Assembly (NCBI RefSeq): GCF_023631325.1
Contig: NZ_JALQDG010000030.1
Coordinates: 124,001-188,000 of the forward strand
Length of the DNA stretch: 64,000 nucleotides
Direction: 5' to 3'
Origin: Caballeronia sp. INDeC2
GTDB taxonomy: Bacteria > Pseudomonadota > Gammaproteobacteria > Burkholderiales > Burkholderiaceae
Below are positions 8,302 through 16,788 of the stretch, in pieces. The stretch's first letter is position 1, and each line of letters opens with the position of its first letter. The position numbers were made by a program, and so were the translations under genes. The notes under the pieces are model-generated. The model ran no database searches, had not been told where the DNA came from, and saw only the letters and a program-made list of their open reading frames with translations.

Positions 8302-9306
8302 TCAAGCGGTCACATCGTTGCGGAAAATGGTTCCTGCCTGGCTCGCCCGCGCACGCTGGACGGCAAGCGTTGCGATCGCGGTGTCCTGTGCGCCGGTGCC
8401 GGTCAGATCGCACACGGTGATATCGTCGTCGTTTGCGCGCCCTTGTGCCTTCTGCGCGATGACTTCGCCGAGTTCCGCGAAGGAAGCATCCGCATCGATC
8501 ACGCCGCTTTCTATCGCGTGATGCAGTTCGCCCAGCACGCGCACTTGCTGCAAGCGGTCGCATACATAACGCGCTTTCGTGAAGACATCGGGTGCGATCT
8601 CGTTCTTGTGCTCGGCATCGGAACCCATCGCCGTGATGTGCAGGCCGGGATGCAGATCGCGCGCATGAATCAAGGGCTCTCGGCTCGGCGTCGTCGTGAT
8701 GGCGATATCCGCATGCTTGAGCGCTTGATGAACGCTGTCGGCCACGTCGCACGGCAAGTCTTCGCAGTCACGCGCGAATCGATGCGCGCTTTCGGCATCG
8801 CGCGCCCATACCGTTACATGCTCGACGTCGCGCACGAGACGCAACGCCTTCAATTGCAGACGCGCCTGCTCGCCCGCGCCGATGATCGCTACGCGCTTCG
8901 CATCCTTGCGCGCGAGCCAGCGTGACGCGACCGCACCCGCGGCCGCGGTACGCACCGCAGTGAGGTAACCGTTATCGAGCAACACGGCTTCGGTAAGACC
9001 CGTGTGCGCCGATAGCACCAGCATCAGCCCGTTCAAGCTCGGCAATCCGAGCGACGGATTGTTGAAGAAGCCCGGGCTGACTTTGATCGCGAAGCTCGAA
9101 AAGCGCGGCAAATAAGCGGTTTTTACATCGACTTCGCCCGCGTGCTCGGGAATGTCGAGACGCAGGATGGGCGGCATCGCCACGGCTTCGGTCGCGAGCG
9201 ATTTGAACGCGGCTTCGACTTGCCCGATCGCGTCGAGGTCGAGCGGCACGAGCTTGCGCAACTGCGCCTGGCCGAGCAGCACGGTGGAGGTATCGATGTT
9301 GGACAT
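8302..9306 (-). CDS. eutC: Ornithine cyclodeaminase-like protein EutC
   Basis: This 334-aa protein belongs to the ornithine cyclodeaminase/mu-crystallin family. It has the substrate-side motif of conserved LLDNGYLTAVRTAA residues, a Rossmann dinucleotide-binding GAGEQARLQL motif, and a conserved AMGSDAEHKNEI segment. EutC is proposed to act with EutA and EutB in turning 5-hydroxyectoine into ectoine. The gene lies four bases after eutB stops and 11 bases before doeA. The ATG at 9306 is directly at that junction. The family fold is sure; the exact reaction rests on the operon context. Confidence 0.9.
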   Translation of the reverse strand: MSNIDTSTVLLGQAQLRKLVPLDLDAIGQVEAAFKSLATEAVAMPPILRLDIPEHAGEVDVKTAYLPRFSSFAIKVSPGFFNNPSLGLPSLNGLMLVLSAHTGLTEAVLLDNGYLTAVRTAAAGAVASRWLARKDAKRVAIIGAGEQARLQLKALRLVRDVEHVTVWARDAESAHRFARDCEDLPCDVADSVHQALKHADIAITTTPSREPLIHARDLHPGLHITAMGSDAEHKNEIAPDVFTKARYVCDRLQQVRVLGELHHAIESGVIDADASFAELGEVIAQKAQGRANDDDITVCDLTGTGAQDTAIATLAVQRARASQAGTIFRNDVTA

Positions 9307-9310
9307 GGGT

Positions 9311-10276
9311 TCAGGCCGCTCCGATCAGGCGGCGATGCGTTTCGATATCGATGTTGCTGCCGCTCACGACGATCACGATGGGCCCGTCCTGCGCGGCAAT
9401 CGCGCCATCGAGCAGCGCCGCGATGCCGACCGCCGCCGCGCCTTCGACGACGAGCCGCTCTTCGCGATACGCATGCACGATGCCGCGCGCGATCGACACT
9501 TCATCGAGCAACACGACATCGTCGATGAGATCGCGCGTCATCGCGAACGTGTGCCGATTATCGAGGCCGATGCCGCCGCCGAGCGAATCGGCGAGCGTCT
9601 CGAGTTCGTCGACGAAGACCGGCCTGCCCGCCGCGAGACTCGCGTGCATCGCGGCGCCGCGTTGCATCGACACGCCGATCAGCTTCACGCCGGGGCGAAT
9701 GTTCTTTGCCGCGAACGCGATGCCGCTGAAGAGCCCGCCGCCCGACAACGGCACGACGATGCTCGCCGTATCCGGCAGCGCTTCGAGAATTTCGAGGCCG
9801 ATGGTGGCCTGTCCCGCGATCACGCGTTCGTCGTCGAAAGGCGGCACGAATGCATAAGCTTCCTCGCGCACGAGACGTTGCGCTTCGATCTGCGCATCGT
9901 CCTGACTCTTGCCGACGATGACGACGCGCGCGCCGAGCGCGGCCACCGCATCGACCTTGTTCTTCGGCACGAGGGACGACATGCACACCGCCGCTTCGAT
10001 GCCGAGCGCGCGCGCCGCGTGCGCGACCGCGCGGCCATGATTGCCCGTGGATGCCGTGACGACACGCGTGCATCCTTGCTCGACGAGTTGCGCGAGCGCA
10101 TTGGCCGCGCCGCGCAATTTGAAGCTGCCCGTGGGTTGCAGCGTTTCGAGTTTCAGATGGACCGGCACGACTGCGATGCGCGACAGCGACAGCGAAAGAA
10201 CCAGCGGCGTGACGAGCGCGCGGCCTTCGATGCGCTGGCGGGCGCGGTAGACATCGGCGAGCGTGAGTGCGGACAT
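9311..10276 (-). CDS. eutB: Threonine dehydratase-like protein EutB
   Basis: This 321-aa PLP enzyme is of the threonine/serine dehydratase fold. The PLP lysine is Lys53 in TGSFKLRGA, and the phosphate-binding glycine loop SGGGLFSGIA follows in the middle of the protein. In ectoine-degrading bacteria EutB is thought to dehydrate the hydroxylated intermediate during conversion of hydroxyectoine to ectoine. It is the first gene of the minus-strand catabolic operon. The 81-base gap to enuR holds two GTCCTA repeats, which may be the operator. The usual partner gene eutA is not present anywhere in the window. Confidence 0.9.
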   Translation of the reverse strand: MSALTLADVYRARQRIEGRALVTPLVLSLSLSRIAVVPVHLKLETLQPTGSFKLRGAANALAQLVEQGCTRVVTASTGNHGRAVAHAARALGIEAAVCMSSLVPKNKVDAVAALGARVVIVGKSQDDAQIEAQRLVREEAYAFVPPFDDERVIAGQATIGLEILEALPDTASIVVPLSGGGLFSGIAFAAKNIRPGVKLIGVSMQRGAAMHASLAAGRPVFVDELETLADSLGGGIGLDNRHTFAMTRDLIDDVVLLDEVSIARGIVHAYREERLVVEGAAAVGIAALLDGAIAAQDGPIVIVVSGSNIDIETHRRLIGAA

Positions 10277-10319
10277 GGGTGACTGAGTGCCGTGTTCGGG
10301 TAACGATGCAACTCAGTCT

Positions 10320-10352
10320 AATGTCCTAAAAAATCGTTTTCGATTGTCCTAG
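10320..10352. promoter_or_regulatory. Candidate EnuR operator in front of eutB
   Basis: Two direct copies of a GTCCTA core (10323-10328 and 10346-10351) are spaced 23 bp apart, about two helical turns, in the short gap between enuR and eutB. The second copy extends to ATTGTCCTAG, and the same ten bases recur upstream of enuR. Direct repeats about two turns apart are typical of dimeric MocR regulators. The link to EnuR is inferred. Confidence 0.5.
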
Positions 10353-10357
10353 TTCAT

Positions 10358-11755
10358 TTAGTTGAAGTCGTGCACATGCGGGTATTGCCCGAAGACTTCG
10401 CGCATGGTTTCCACGGCCGTGCGGAACGTGCTCTCGCCCACTTCCGCGCCTACGCATAGGCGCACTGCATTGGGCCGGTCCGCGCCGCGCACGAGAAACG
10501 GATCGGGCGACGTTACCGCGATATTCCGATTGCGCAGCTCGCGCGTGATGCGTTCCGCTTCCCATTCGTCGGGCACGCGCAGCCACACCGACAGCGCGTT
10601 CGGATGACTGCCGAGCACATACTCGCCGAGCACTTCGCGCACGACGCTCTGGCGTGCCGCAAGACGCTCGCGCTGAATCTGCACGAGACGTTGCGCGGTG
10701 CCATCCATGATCCAGCGTGCGCTGACTTCCGCAATCGGCGATGTCGCCATCCAGCAACTCACGCGCAACACGCTTTCCGCGCGCAATGCGAGACGCCGCG
10801 GCACCGTCATGAAGCCGGTTCGCAAACCGCTCAGCACGCACTTGGTCATGCTCGTGCAGTAGAACGCCAACTCGGGAATCAGGCTCGCGATGGGCGTCTG
10901 CGTCTTGGCGGGCAGCGCGCCGTAGACATCGTCCTCGATCACATACACCCCGTAGCGCTCCGCGATGCGCGCAATCGCGCGGCGCCGCGAATCGGGCATC
11001 AGCGCGACCGTGGGATTGTTCAGCGTCGGCGTGCAGACGAGCGCACTCACGCGTTCGCTGTCGCAGACCTCCTCGAAGTGCTCGGGGCGTATGCCGTGCT
11101 CGTCGATCTCAAGACCCTTGAGCGTAAACCCCAGCACGTTCGCCGAGCCGATCACGCCATGATCCGTGAGGCTTTCGCATAGCACCGTATCGCCGGGCCC
11201 GACGATGCTCGCCAGCGCCAGAAAGATGCTATGCGCGACGCCATTGGTGACGAGCAGCGTCTCCACCTTCGCGGGCATGTTGAGCGACGCGAGCCATTCG
11301 ACGCCCGCCTGACGATGACTGTCGAAGCCCGCAATCGGCCTGAATGCGCGAATCCACGGCTGATCCTCGATGGTCGATAACGTCGCGCAGACCTTGCGCC
11401 ACATCGCGTCGTGCTCGGGCGTATGCACGATGCGCGCGATGGAAAAATCGACCACCGAACGTTCGGCCGTATCGAGCATGTAGTGGGACATCGTCTCGGT
11501 CACGCGCGCGGTCACGAAGCTGCCGCGCCCGACTTCGCAACGAATCAGCCCTTGCCGTTCGAGTTCCTTGTATGCGTTGGTCACGGTCTGCACGCTGATC
11601 GCGAGATCCGCCGCGACTTCGCGCTGCGGCGGCAAACGTTCGCCCGATGCGAGCGCGCCGCTTTCTATGTCGGCGGCCATCGCCTTGACGAGCCGCTTGT
11701 ATTTGGACTGCACACCCTGCACCGTGCGCACGGCGTCGCGCCATCTTTCATTCAC
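10358..11755 (-). CDS. enuR: MocR/PdxR-type regulator of (hydroxy)ectoine catabolism (EnuR)
   Basis: This 465-aa fusion has an N-terminal GntR-type winged helix (about residues 20-85) joined to a fold-I aminotransferase-like domain. The domain keeps the PLP lysine in SMTKCVLSGLRTG and the NNPTVAL and EDDVYG motifs. EnuR binds PLP and senses diaminobutyrate-type pathway intermediates in known systems. The GTG at 11755 is preferred because AGGAG lies just before it; an ATG at 11770 would add five residues and has no such site. The gene lies between the eut-doe operon and the divergent ehu importer, as expected for their regulator, and ATTGTCCTAG-type sites flank it on both sides. Confidence 0.9.
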   Translation of the reverse strand: MNERWRDAVRTVQGVQSKYKRLVKAMAADIESGALASGERLPPQREVAADLAISVQTVTNAYKELERQGLIRCEVGRGSFVTARVTETMSHYMLDTAERSVVDFSIARIVHTPEHDAMWRKVCATLSTIEDQPWIRAFRPIAGFDSHRQAGVEWLASLNMPAKVETLLVTNGVAHSIFLALASIVGPGDTVLCESLTDHGVIGSANVLGFTLKGLEIDEHGIRPEHFEEVCDSERVSALVCTPTLNNPTVALMPDSRRRAIARIAERYGVYVIEDDVYGALPAKTQTPIASLIPELAFYCTSMTKCVLSGLRTGFMTVPRRLALRAESVLRVSCWMATSPIAEVSARWIMDGTAQRLVQIQRERLAARQSVVREVLGEYVLGSHPNALSVWLRVPDEWEAERITRELRNRNIAVTSPDPFLVRGADRPNAVRLCVGAEVGESTFRTAVETMREVFGQYPHVHDFN

Positions 11756-11814
11756 GTCTGCTCCTCGCATGCCTGTTCCATGCGCAATAGTGGCGCAAAA
11801 GCGCGCGTGAAAAT

Positions 11815-11825
11815 AATTGTCCTAG
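11815..11825. promoter_or_regulatory. Candidate EnuR half-operator between enuR and ehuB
   Basis: The sequence AATTGTCCTAG repeats the ATTGTCCTAG core found in front of eutB. It is followed by AGCAAT, so ATTG and CAAT form a short inverted repeat around it. It is 60 bases upstream of the enuR start and about 160 bases upstream of ehuB, in the only divergent promoter region of the locus. A shared regulator is inferred. Confidence 0.45.
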
Positions 11826-11986
11826 AGCAATCGGAACAAATATATGGCTTTGTATTCTGCGTCGGTGGCTGCGCTGCGAGCGCGTTAAAAGCCCGGTGGA
11901 ATAAGGGTTTTCTCTGTGTCTCACGTATTCGCGCCATCGGATTGCCCACTCGACCACGCTTGAAAAACCATCACTACGGGAACGAT

Positions 11987-12841
11987 ATGAACACGAAGCG
12001 ACTGTCTGGAATGCTGGCAGCGGCGTGCGTCGCGGCAGCGAGCCTTGCCGCCTATGCCACGAGCGCGAGCGCGGAAACCACGTTGCAGCGCATTCAGCGC
12101 ACCGGCGAGGTGCGCATCGGCTATGCAAACGAAACGCCCTTCGCCTACACGACGCCCGATGGCACCGTGACCGGCGAATCGCCCGAGATAGCGAAGAAGG
12201 TCTTCGCCAAGCTCGGCGTGAAGAAGGTCGATGCGGTGCTGACCGAATGGGGCGCGCTGATCCCGGGCCTGAAGGCCGGGCGCTTCGACGTGATCGCGGC
12301 GGGCATGTACATCACGCCGGAACGCTGCAAGCAAGTGGCCTTCGCCGATCCGCAATACCAGATTCCCGATACGCTGCTGACCATGAAAGGCAATCCGAAG
12401 AGCCTGCATAGCTATGCCGATGTCGCAAAGCAACCGGACACGAAACTTGCTGTGATGGCAGGGACGGCCGAACTCGGTTATGCGCGCCAGGCGGGCATCA
12501 AGGATGATCAAATCCTGCAGGTTCCCGACACCACGGCGCAATTGCAGGCCGTGCGCGCGCGCCGCGCCGATGCGGCGGTCGGCACTGCATTGACGATGAA
12601 GGGTCTCGCCGAAAAAGGCGGCCCGCAGGTCGAAGCTCTGAGCCAGTTCAACGACGATCCGAAGCACACCGGCTACGGCGCGCTCGCGTTTCGCCCCGAA
12701 GACGCGGATTTGCGCGACACCGTCAACAAAGAACTGCATCAGTGGCTCGGCACCGACGATCATCTGAAGACGGTCGCCCCCTTCGGCTTCGACAAGTCCA
12801 ACGTGACGACCAAGAAAGCGCCGGAGTTGTGCGCCGGTTGA
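11987..12841 (+). CDS. ehuB: Ectoine/hydroxyectoine ABC transporter substrate-binding protein
   Basis: This 284-aa periplasmic binding protein is of the polar amino-acid family 3. A Sec signal peptide covers about residues 1-29, with a hydrophobic alanine-rich core ending ASASAE. The mature part starts with the typical TTLQRIQRTGEVRIGYANETPFAY, matching EhuB, which binds ectoine and hydroxyectoine. No lipobox is visible, so it is probably freely periplasmic. The ATG at 11987 follows a GGAACG-like site. It is the first gene of ehuBCDA and diverges from enuR. Substrate assignment rests on homology and on the adjacent catabolic operon. Confidence 0.92.
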   Translation: MNTKRLSGMLAAACVAAASLAAYATSASAETTLQRIQRTGEVRIGYANETPFAYTTPDGTVTGESPEIAKKVFAKLGVKKVDAVLTEWGALIPGLKAGRFDVIAAGMYITPERCKQVAFADPQYQIPDTLLTMKGNPKSLHSYADVAKQPDTKLAVMAGTAELGYARQAGIKDDQILQVPDTTAQLQAVRARRADAAVGTALTMKGLAEKGGPQVEALSQFNDDPKHTGYGALAFRPEDADLRDTVNKELHQWLGTDDHLKTVAPFGFDKSNVTTKKAPELCAG

Positions 12842-12891
12842 GCACGCTTTCATAGCGACGCACAGCATTCATCAATTTGCGAGGAACCGTC

Positions 12892-13575
12892 ATGAGTGAC
12901 CTCAATGAGCTTCTGCCTTTGATGATGAAGGGCACGCTCGTCACGATCCAGATCGCCGTCATCAGCATTCTGCTCGCGATCGTCATGGCGGGTGTCGCAA
13001 CGGCGTTGCGCGCCGCGCCCTACCGCGCCGCGCGCTGGGCCGGCAACGTGTATGTCGAGGTGTTTCGCGGCACGTCGTTGCTGGTGCAACTATTCTGGCT
13101 CTTCTTCGTGCTACCGCTGCCGCCCTTCGACGTGCAATTGACGCCTTTCACCGTGGCGATCGTCGGTCTGGGGCTGCACTACGGCGCGTATGGCTCGGAG
13201 ATCCTGCGCGGCGCACTGCGCTCGGTGCCCGGCGGCCAGTATGAAGCGGCGCTGGCGCTGAACATGCCCGCGGCCGCGCGACTGCGCCGCATCGTCTTGC
13301 CGCAAGCGATGATCAACGCGCTGCCGCCCGCGACCAACCTGATGATCGAGCTGCTGAAAGGCACGTCGCTCGTCTCGCTGATCACGCTCTCGGACCTCAC
13401 GTTCCGCGCGCGCCAACTCGACGAAGCGACCTTCAAGACCGCGGAAATCTTCGGGCTCACGCTGCTCATCTACTTCGTGATGGCGCAGGCGATCGTCGCG
13501 GTCATGCGTGTGTTCGAGCGGCGCGTGAGCAGTCATGTCGCCGTTCGCCGCACGGTTCCGGGGGCTGCATCATGA
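12892..13575 (+). CDS. ehuC: Ectoine/hydroxyectoine ABC transporter permease EhuC
   Basis: This 227-aa inner-membrane permease is of the HisM/GlnP type. It has about five transmembrane segments and the conserved EAA loop around EAALALNMPAAARLRRIVLPQA, which docks to the ATPase. The ATG at 12892, five codons inside a longer open frame, is chosen for its GAGGAA ribosome binding site. It overlaps the start of ehuD by four bases (ATGA). With EhuD it forms the membrane channel of the importer. Confidence 0.92.
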   Translation: MSDLNELLPLMMKGTLVTIQIAVISILLAIVMAGVATALRAAPYRAARWAGNVYVEVFRGTSLLVQLFWLFFVLPLPPFDVQLTPFTVAIVGLGLHYGAYGSEILRGALRSVPGGQYEAALALNMPAAARLRRIVLPQAMINALPPATNLMIELLKGTSLVSLITLSDLTFRARQLDEATFKTAEIFGLTLLIYFVMAQAIVAVMRVFERRVSSHVAVRRTVPGAAS

Positions 13576-14240
13576 CATCGCTGGGTCAACTCTTCGATGT
13601 GAAATACGCGCTACATATCCTGCCCGAACTGGCGCGCGCGGCGATCTATACGATCGGCATCACGCTCGTCGGGTTCGCGATCGCGCTCGTGCTCGGCCTC
13701 GTGCTCGCGATCATGCGGCGCAGCGAATTCGCGCCGCTCGCGAAGACGACTGCGTTCTTCATCGAGTTCATTCGCAGCACGCCGCTGCTGATTCAGGTCT
13801 ACGTGCTCTTCTATGTCGCGCCGCTCTATGGCTTCACGATGTCCGCGCTGATGGCGGGCACGCTCGGCATCGCCGTGCACTATGCGTGCTATGTGTCCGA
13901 GGTGTATCGCGCGGGACTCAACGGCGTCGCGCGCGGACAGTGGGAAGCATCGTGCGCGCTTTCGCTCTCGCCGTGGCGCACGTACACGGGCGTGGTTCTG
14001 CCGCAAGCGATACGCCCGGTGATTCCCGCGCTCGGCAACTATCTCGTCGCGATGTTCAAGGACACGCCGGTGCTCTCCGCGATCACCGTCGTCGAACTGA
14101 TGCAGCAGGCGAAGAACATCGGCTCCGAGACATTCCGCTATCTCGAACCGATCACCATGACCGGGATCTTCTTTCTCATCATCAGCGTGACGTTCGCTTC
14201 GGGCGTGCGTCATCTCGAACGGCGCGTGAGGCTGCCATGA
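13572..14240 (+). CDS. ehuD: Ectoine/hydroxyectoine ABC transporter permease EhuD
   Basis: This 222-aa second permease is of the same polar amino-acid family, with hydrophobic segments beginning near residues 20, 55 and 85 and near the C-terminus. Its EAA-type loop is around WEASCALSLSPWRTY followed by GVVLPQAIRP. It starts inside the ehuC stop codon (ATGA overlap) and pairs with EhuC. Its own stop codon overlaps a possible early ATG of the ATPase gene. Its role follows directly from operon position and family. Confidence 0.92.
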   Translation: MTSLGQLFDVKYALHILPELARAAIYTIGITLVGFAIALVLGLVLAIMRRSEFAPLAKTTAFFIEFIRSTPLLIQVYVLFYVAPLYGFTMSALMAGTLGIAVHYACYVSEVYRAGLNGVARGQWEASCALSLSPWRTYTGVVLPQAIRPVIPALGNYLVAMFKDTPVLSAITVVELMQQAKNIGSETFRYLEPITMTGIFFLIISVTFASGVRHLERRVRLP

Positions 14241-14317
14241 ACGTGCAGCCTCGCGTATCGACCACTCAGACCCCGCTGGACGGACGGCGCACGGTAATGC
14301 AACTCCAGGAGCAGCAG

Positions 14318-15142
14318 ATGAAACGAGATCTCGACCCGGCGCTCGGCGCAGCGGCCGACGCCAGCGCGAATACGCCGATGGTGCGCTTTCGCAATGTCAC
14401 CAAGCGCTATGGCGCGCTCACCGTGCTCGACGGCCTCGATCTCGACGTCGCGCCGAACGAAAAGGTGGCGATCATCGGGCCGAGCGGCTCGGGCAAGTCA
14501 ACACTCCTGCGTGTGCTGATGACGCTGGACCCGCTCACCGACGGCGTCATCGACGTGGACGGTCAGCCGCTCACGCACGAGATGCGCGGCGGCAAGCTCG
14601 TGCCCGCATCGCCGCGACACGTTCGGCAGGTGCGCAGCAAAATCGGCATGGTGTTTCAGAGCTTCAATCTGTTCCCGCACATGAGCGCGCTCGCGAACGT
14701 CATCGAAGCGCCGATGAGCGTGCTCGGCTTGTCGAAGAAGGAAGCGACCGAGCGCGGGCGCGACTTGCTTTCGATGGTCGGCCTCTCGGAAAAGTGCAAT
14801 CACTATCCGTCGCAGTTGTCGGGCGGACAGCAGCAGCGCGTCGCGATTGCGCGCGCGCTCGCCATGCGCCCGAAGATCATGCTGTTCGACGAAGTGACCT
14901 CCGCGCTCGACCCTGAATTGTGCGGCGAAGTGCTCACCGTGATTCGACGGCTCGGCGAAGAGCACAACCTGACGATGCTGATGGTCACGCACCAGATGGG
15001 CTTCGCCAAGGACTTCGCCGATCGCGTGTGTTTCTTCTCGCAAGGCAAGATCATCGAGCAGGCGCCGCCGCAGCAGTTCTTCTCCGCGCCGCAACATGAG
15101 CGCACGCGGCAGTTTCTGCGCGCGGTGACGGAAGCGCTTTGA
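14318..15142 (+). CDS. ehuA: Ectoine/hydroxyectoine ABC transporter ATP-binding protein EhuA
   Basis: This ABC ATPase is of the polar amino-acid importer class. It shows Walker A GPSGSGKST, signature LSGGQQQR, Walker B MLFDEVTSALD and the H-loop VTHQMG. I chose the ATG at 14318 because AGGAG stands six bases before it, giving 274 aa, close to family length. A start at 14237 overlapping the ehuD stop (ATGA) would add 27 residues and is a real alternative. It energises import of ectoine through EhuC and EhuD. It is the last gene of the importer operon; a 76-base gap follows before the Rieske-type gene. Confidence 0.92.
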   Translation: MKRDLDPALGAAADASANTPMVRFRNVTKRYGALTVLDGLDLDVAPNEKVAIIGPSGSGKSTLLRVLMTLDPLTDGVIDVDGQPLTHEMRGGKLVPASPRHVRQVRSKIGMVFQSFNLFPHMSALANVIEAPMSVLGLSKKEATERGRDLLSMVGLSEKCNHYPSQLSGGQQQRVAIARALAMRPKIMLFDEVTSALDPELCGEVLTVIRRLGEEHNLTMLMVTHQMGFAKDFADRVCFFSQGKIIEQAPPQQFFSAPQHERTRQFLRAVTEAL

Positions 15143-15218
15143 TCAGGCGTTTTGTCGCGGTCCGATAATTGCTTCGCGCTCTTCGCATGGCCTGATGCTT
15201 CAGCCACCGGAGAGTGCG

Positions 15219-16778
15219 ATGTCCCCCACCCTGCATAAAGTCGCGCGCTTTGAGGATCTTTCCATCGAGCGCGGCACACGCGTATGCGTGAAAGGCGACG
15301 ACGACGCGAAGGAAATCCCGATTCTGCTCGTGCGCGATGGCGACGACGTACGGGCCTATACTGCCCAATGTCCCCACGCGGGCGGCCCGCTCGACGAAGG
15401 CGCGATCTGCAACGGGCGTATCGTTTGTCCCTGGCACAAGGGGACATTCGAAGTGCGCGACGGCAGTCTCGTCGAACCACCGCCGCTGAAAGCATTGACG
15501 CGTTACGAAGCGACGATCAAGGACGGCGACGTGTACGTGCCCGCGCAGGCAATCGACAGCGGCGACGTGCCGAAGAAGCCGACGAACGCGACCCGGACCA
15601 TGCTCATCGTCGGCGCGGGCGCGGCGGGCGCGGCTGCGTGCTCGGCGTTGCGCGAAGCGGGCTTCGAAGGCCGCATCGTGCTCGCGGGCGAAGACGGGCG
15701 CGAGCCCTACGATCGCACGTCGCTCAGCAAGTTCACGCTTGCAGGCGACATGCCGCCCGACGATGTGCCTCCCCTGCTCGACGACGATTTCTTCGCGAAG
15801 CACGATATCGAACGCATCGAATCGCAGGCCGTTCATCTCGATCCGAACGAGAAGCGCGCCGAACTCGCGAACGGACAGACAATCGATTACGAAGCCGCGC
15901 TCGTGTGCACCGGCGGCGTTCCGAAGCCGCTCGACATTCCCGGCGCGAATCTCGAACACGTACATCTTTTGCGCACGCGCTATGATGCACGCGCGATCCT
16001 CGCATCGCTCGAAGGATGCAAGCACGTGGTGATCGTCGGGGCGAGTTTCATCGGGCTCGAAGTGGCTTCGTGTCTGCGGAAACGCGATATCGACGTGACC
16101 GTGGTCGCGCCGGGCAAGGTGCCGTTCGCTAAGCAGTTCGGCGAGCGCATCGGCGAGATGTTCAGGGCGCTGCACGAGAAGCACGGCGTGACGTTCCATA
16201 TGAATGCGCGCATCAGCGAATTCGCGGGCGAGGATGCGGTCAGCGAAGTGATCCTCGATTCGGGCGGAAAGGTGATAGCCGATGTCGTGATCGCGGGCAC
16301 GGGTGTCGAGCCGGCGACATCGTTTCTATCGGGCATCGCGCTCGCGGATGATGGAAGCGTCAACGTAGATGCAACCATGCTCGCCGCGCCAGAGTTATAT
16401 GCCGCCGGCGATATCGCGCACTTTCCCCTGCCGCGCTCGGACCAAAGCGTGCGCATCGAGCATTGGCGCGTTGCGGAGCAGCACGGCCGTGTAGCTGCCT
16501 ATAACATGGCGGGCAGCGCGCGCGAATATGCCGGCGTGCCCTACTTCTGGACTTATCACTACGAGAAGACCTTCGACTATCTCGGGCATGTCGAGAAGCC
16601 GGACAGCATCGAAATAGATGGCGATCTCGACGCGCAACATTTCATCGCCTACCTGTTGAAGGATGGACATGTGGGCGCGATCGTCGCATGCGAACACGAC
16701 ACCGCCGTGTGCCGTCTCGCCGAAGCGATGCGCGAGCCGCTCACGTTGGAAGACGCGCGGCGCATCGCGAACGCGTGA
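15219..16778 (+). CDS. Rieske [2Fe-2S]/FAD pyridine-nucleotide oxidoreductase
   Basis: This 519-aa protein resembles Nfrl/AIF-like oxidoreductases. An N-terminal Rieske domain carries the ligands Cys51-x-His53 and Cys70-x2-His73. It is followed by an FAD domain (GAGAAGAAACSALREAGF), an NAD(P)-binding domain (VGASFIGLEVAS) and an AAGDIAHF flavin motif. Such enzymes pass electrons from NAD(P)H through flavin to the iron-sulfur centre; physiological substrates are rarely known. The ATG at 15219 follows GGAGA. It is the first of three same-strand genes with a uracil-DNA glycosylase and a DUF3175 protein, separated by about 10 bases each, so co-transcription is likely. Nothing links it to ectoine except position. 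Confidence 0.85.
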   Translation: MSPTLHKVARFEDLSIERGTRVCVKGDDDAKEIPILLVRDGDDVRAYTAQCPHAGGPLDEGAICNGRIVCPWHKGTFEVRDGSLVEPPPLKALTRYEATIKDGDVYVPAQAIDSGDVPKKPTNATRTMLIVGAGAAGAAACSALREAGFEGRIVLAGEDGREPYDRTSLSKFTLAGDMPPDDVPPLLDDDFFAKHDIERIESQAVHLDPNEKRAELANGQTIDYEAALVCTGGVPKPLDIPGANLEHVHLLRTRYDARAILASLEGCKHVVIVGASFIGLEVASCLRKRDIDVTVVAPGKVPFAKQFGERIGEMFRALHEKHGVTFHMNARISEFAGEDAVSEVILDSGGKVIADVVIAGTGVEPATSFLSGIALADDGSVNVDATMLAAPELYAAGDIAHFPLPRSDQSVRIEHWRVAEQHGRVAAYNMAGSAREYAGVPYFWTYHYEKTFDYLGHVEKPDSIEIDGDLDAQHFIAYLLKDGHVGAIVACEHDTAVCRLAEAMREPLTLEDARRIANA

Positions 16779-16788
16779 GCGAGCAGAC

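Noticed and set aside
7076..8752. Longer doeA frame starting inside eutC
   Set aside because: The first 154 residues are antigenic-type shadow sequence from eutC; family resemblance begins at the ATG at 8290 with a good ribosome binding site.
13535..14236. Longer open frame upstream of ehuA in the ehuD region
   Set aside because: It is the wrong frame of ehuD and gives an Arg/His-rich translation. The ehuA start is at 14318 or 14237.
15142..15200. Terminator after ehuA from an ATCAGGC/GCCTGAT inverted repeat
   Set aside because: The arms are about 40 bases apart with no T tract, so a functional terminator is not supported.
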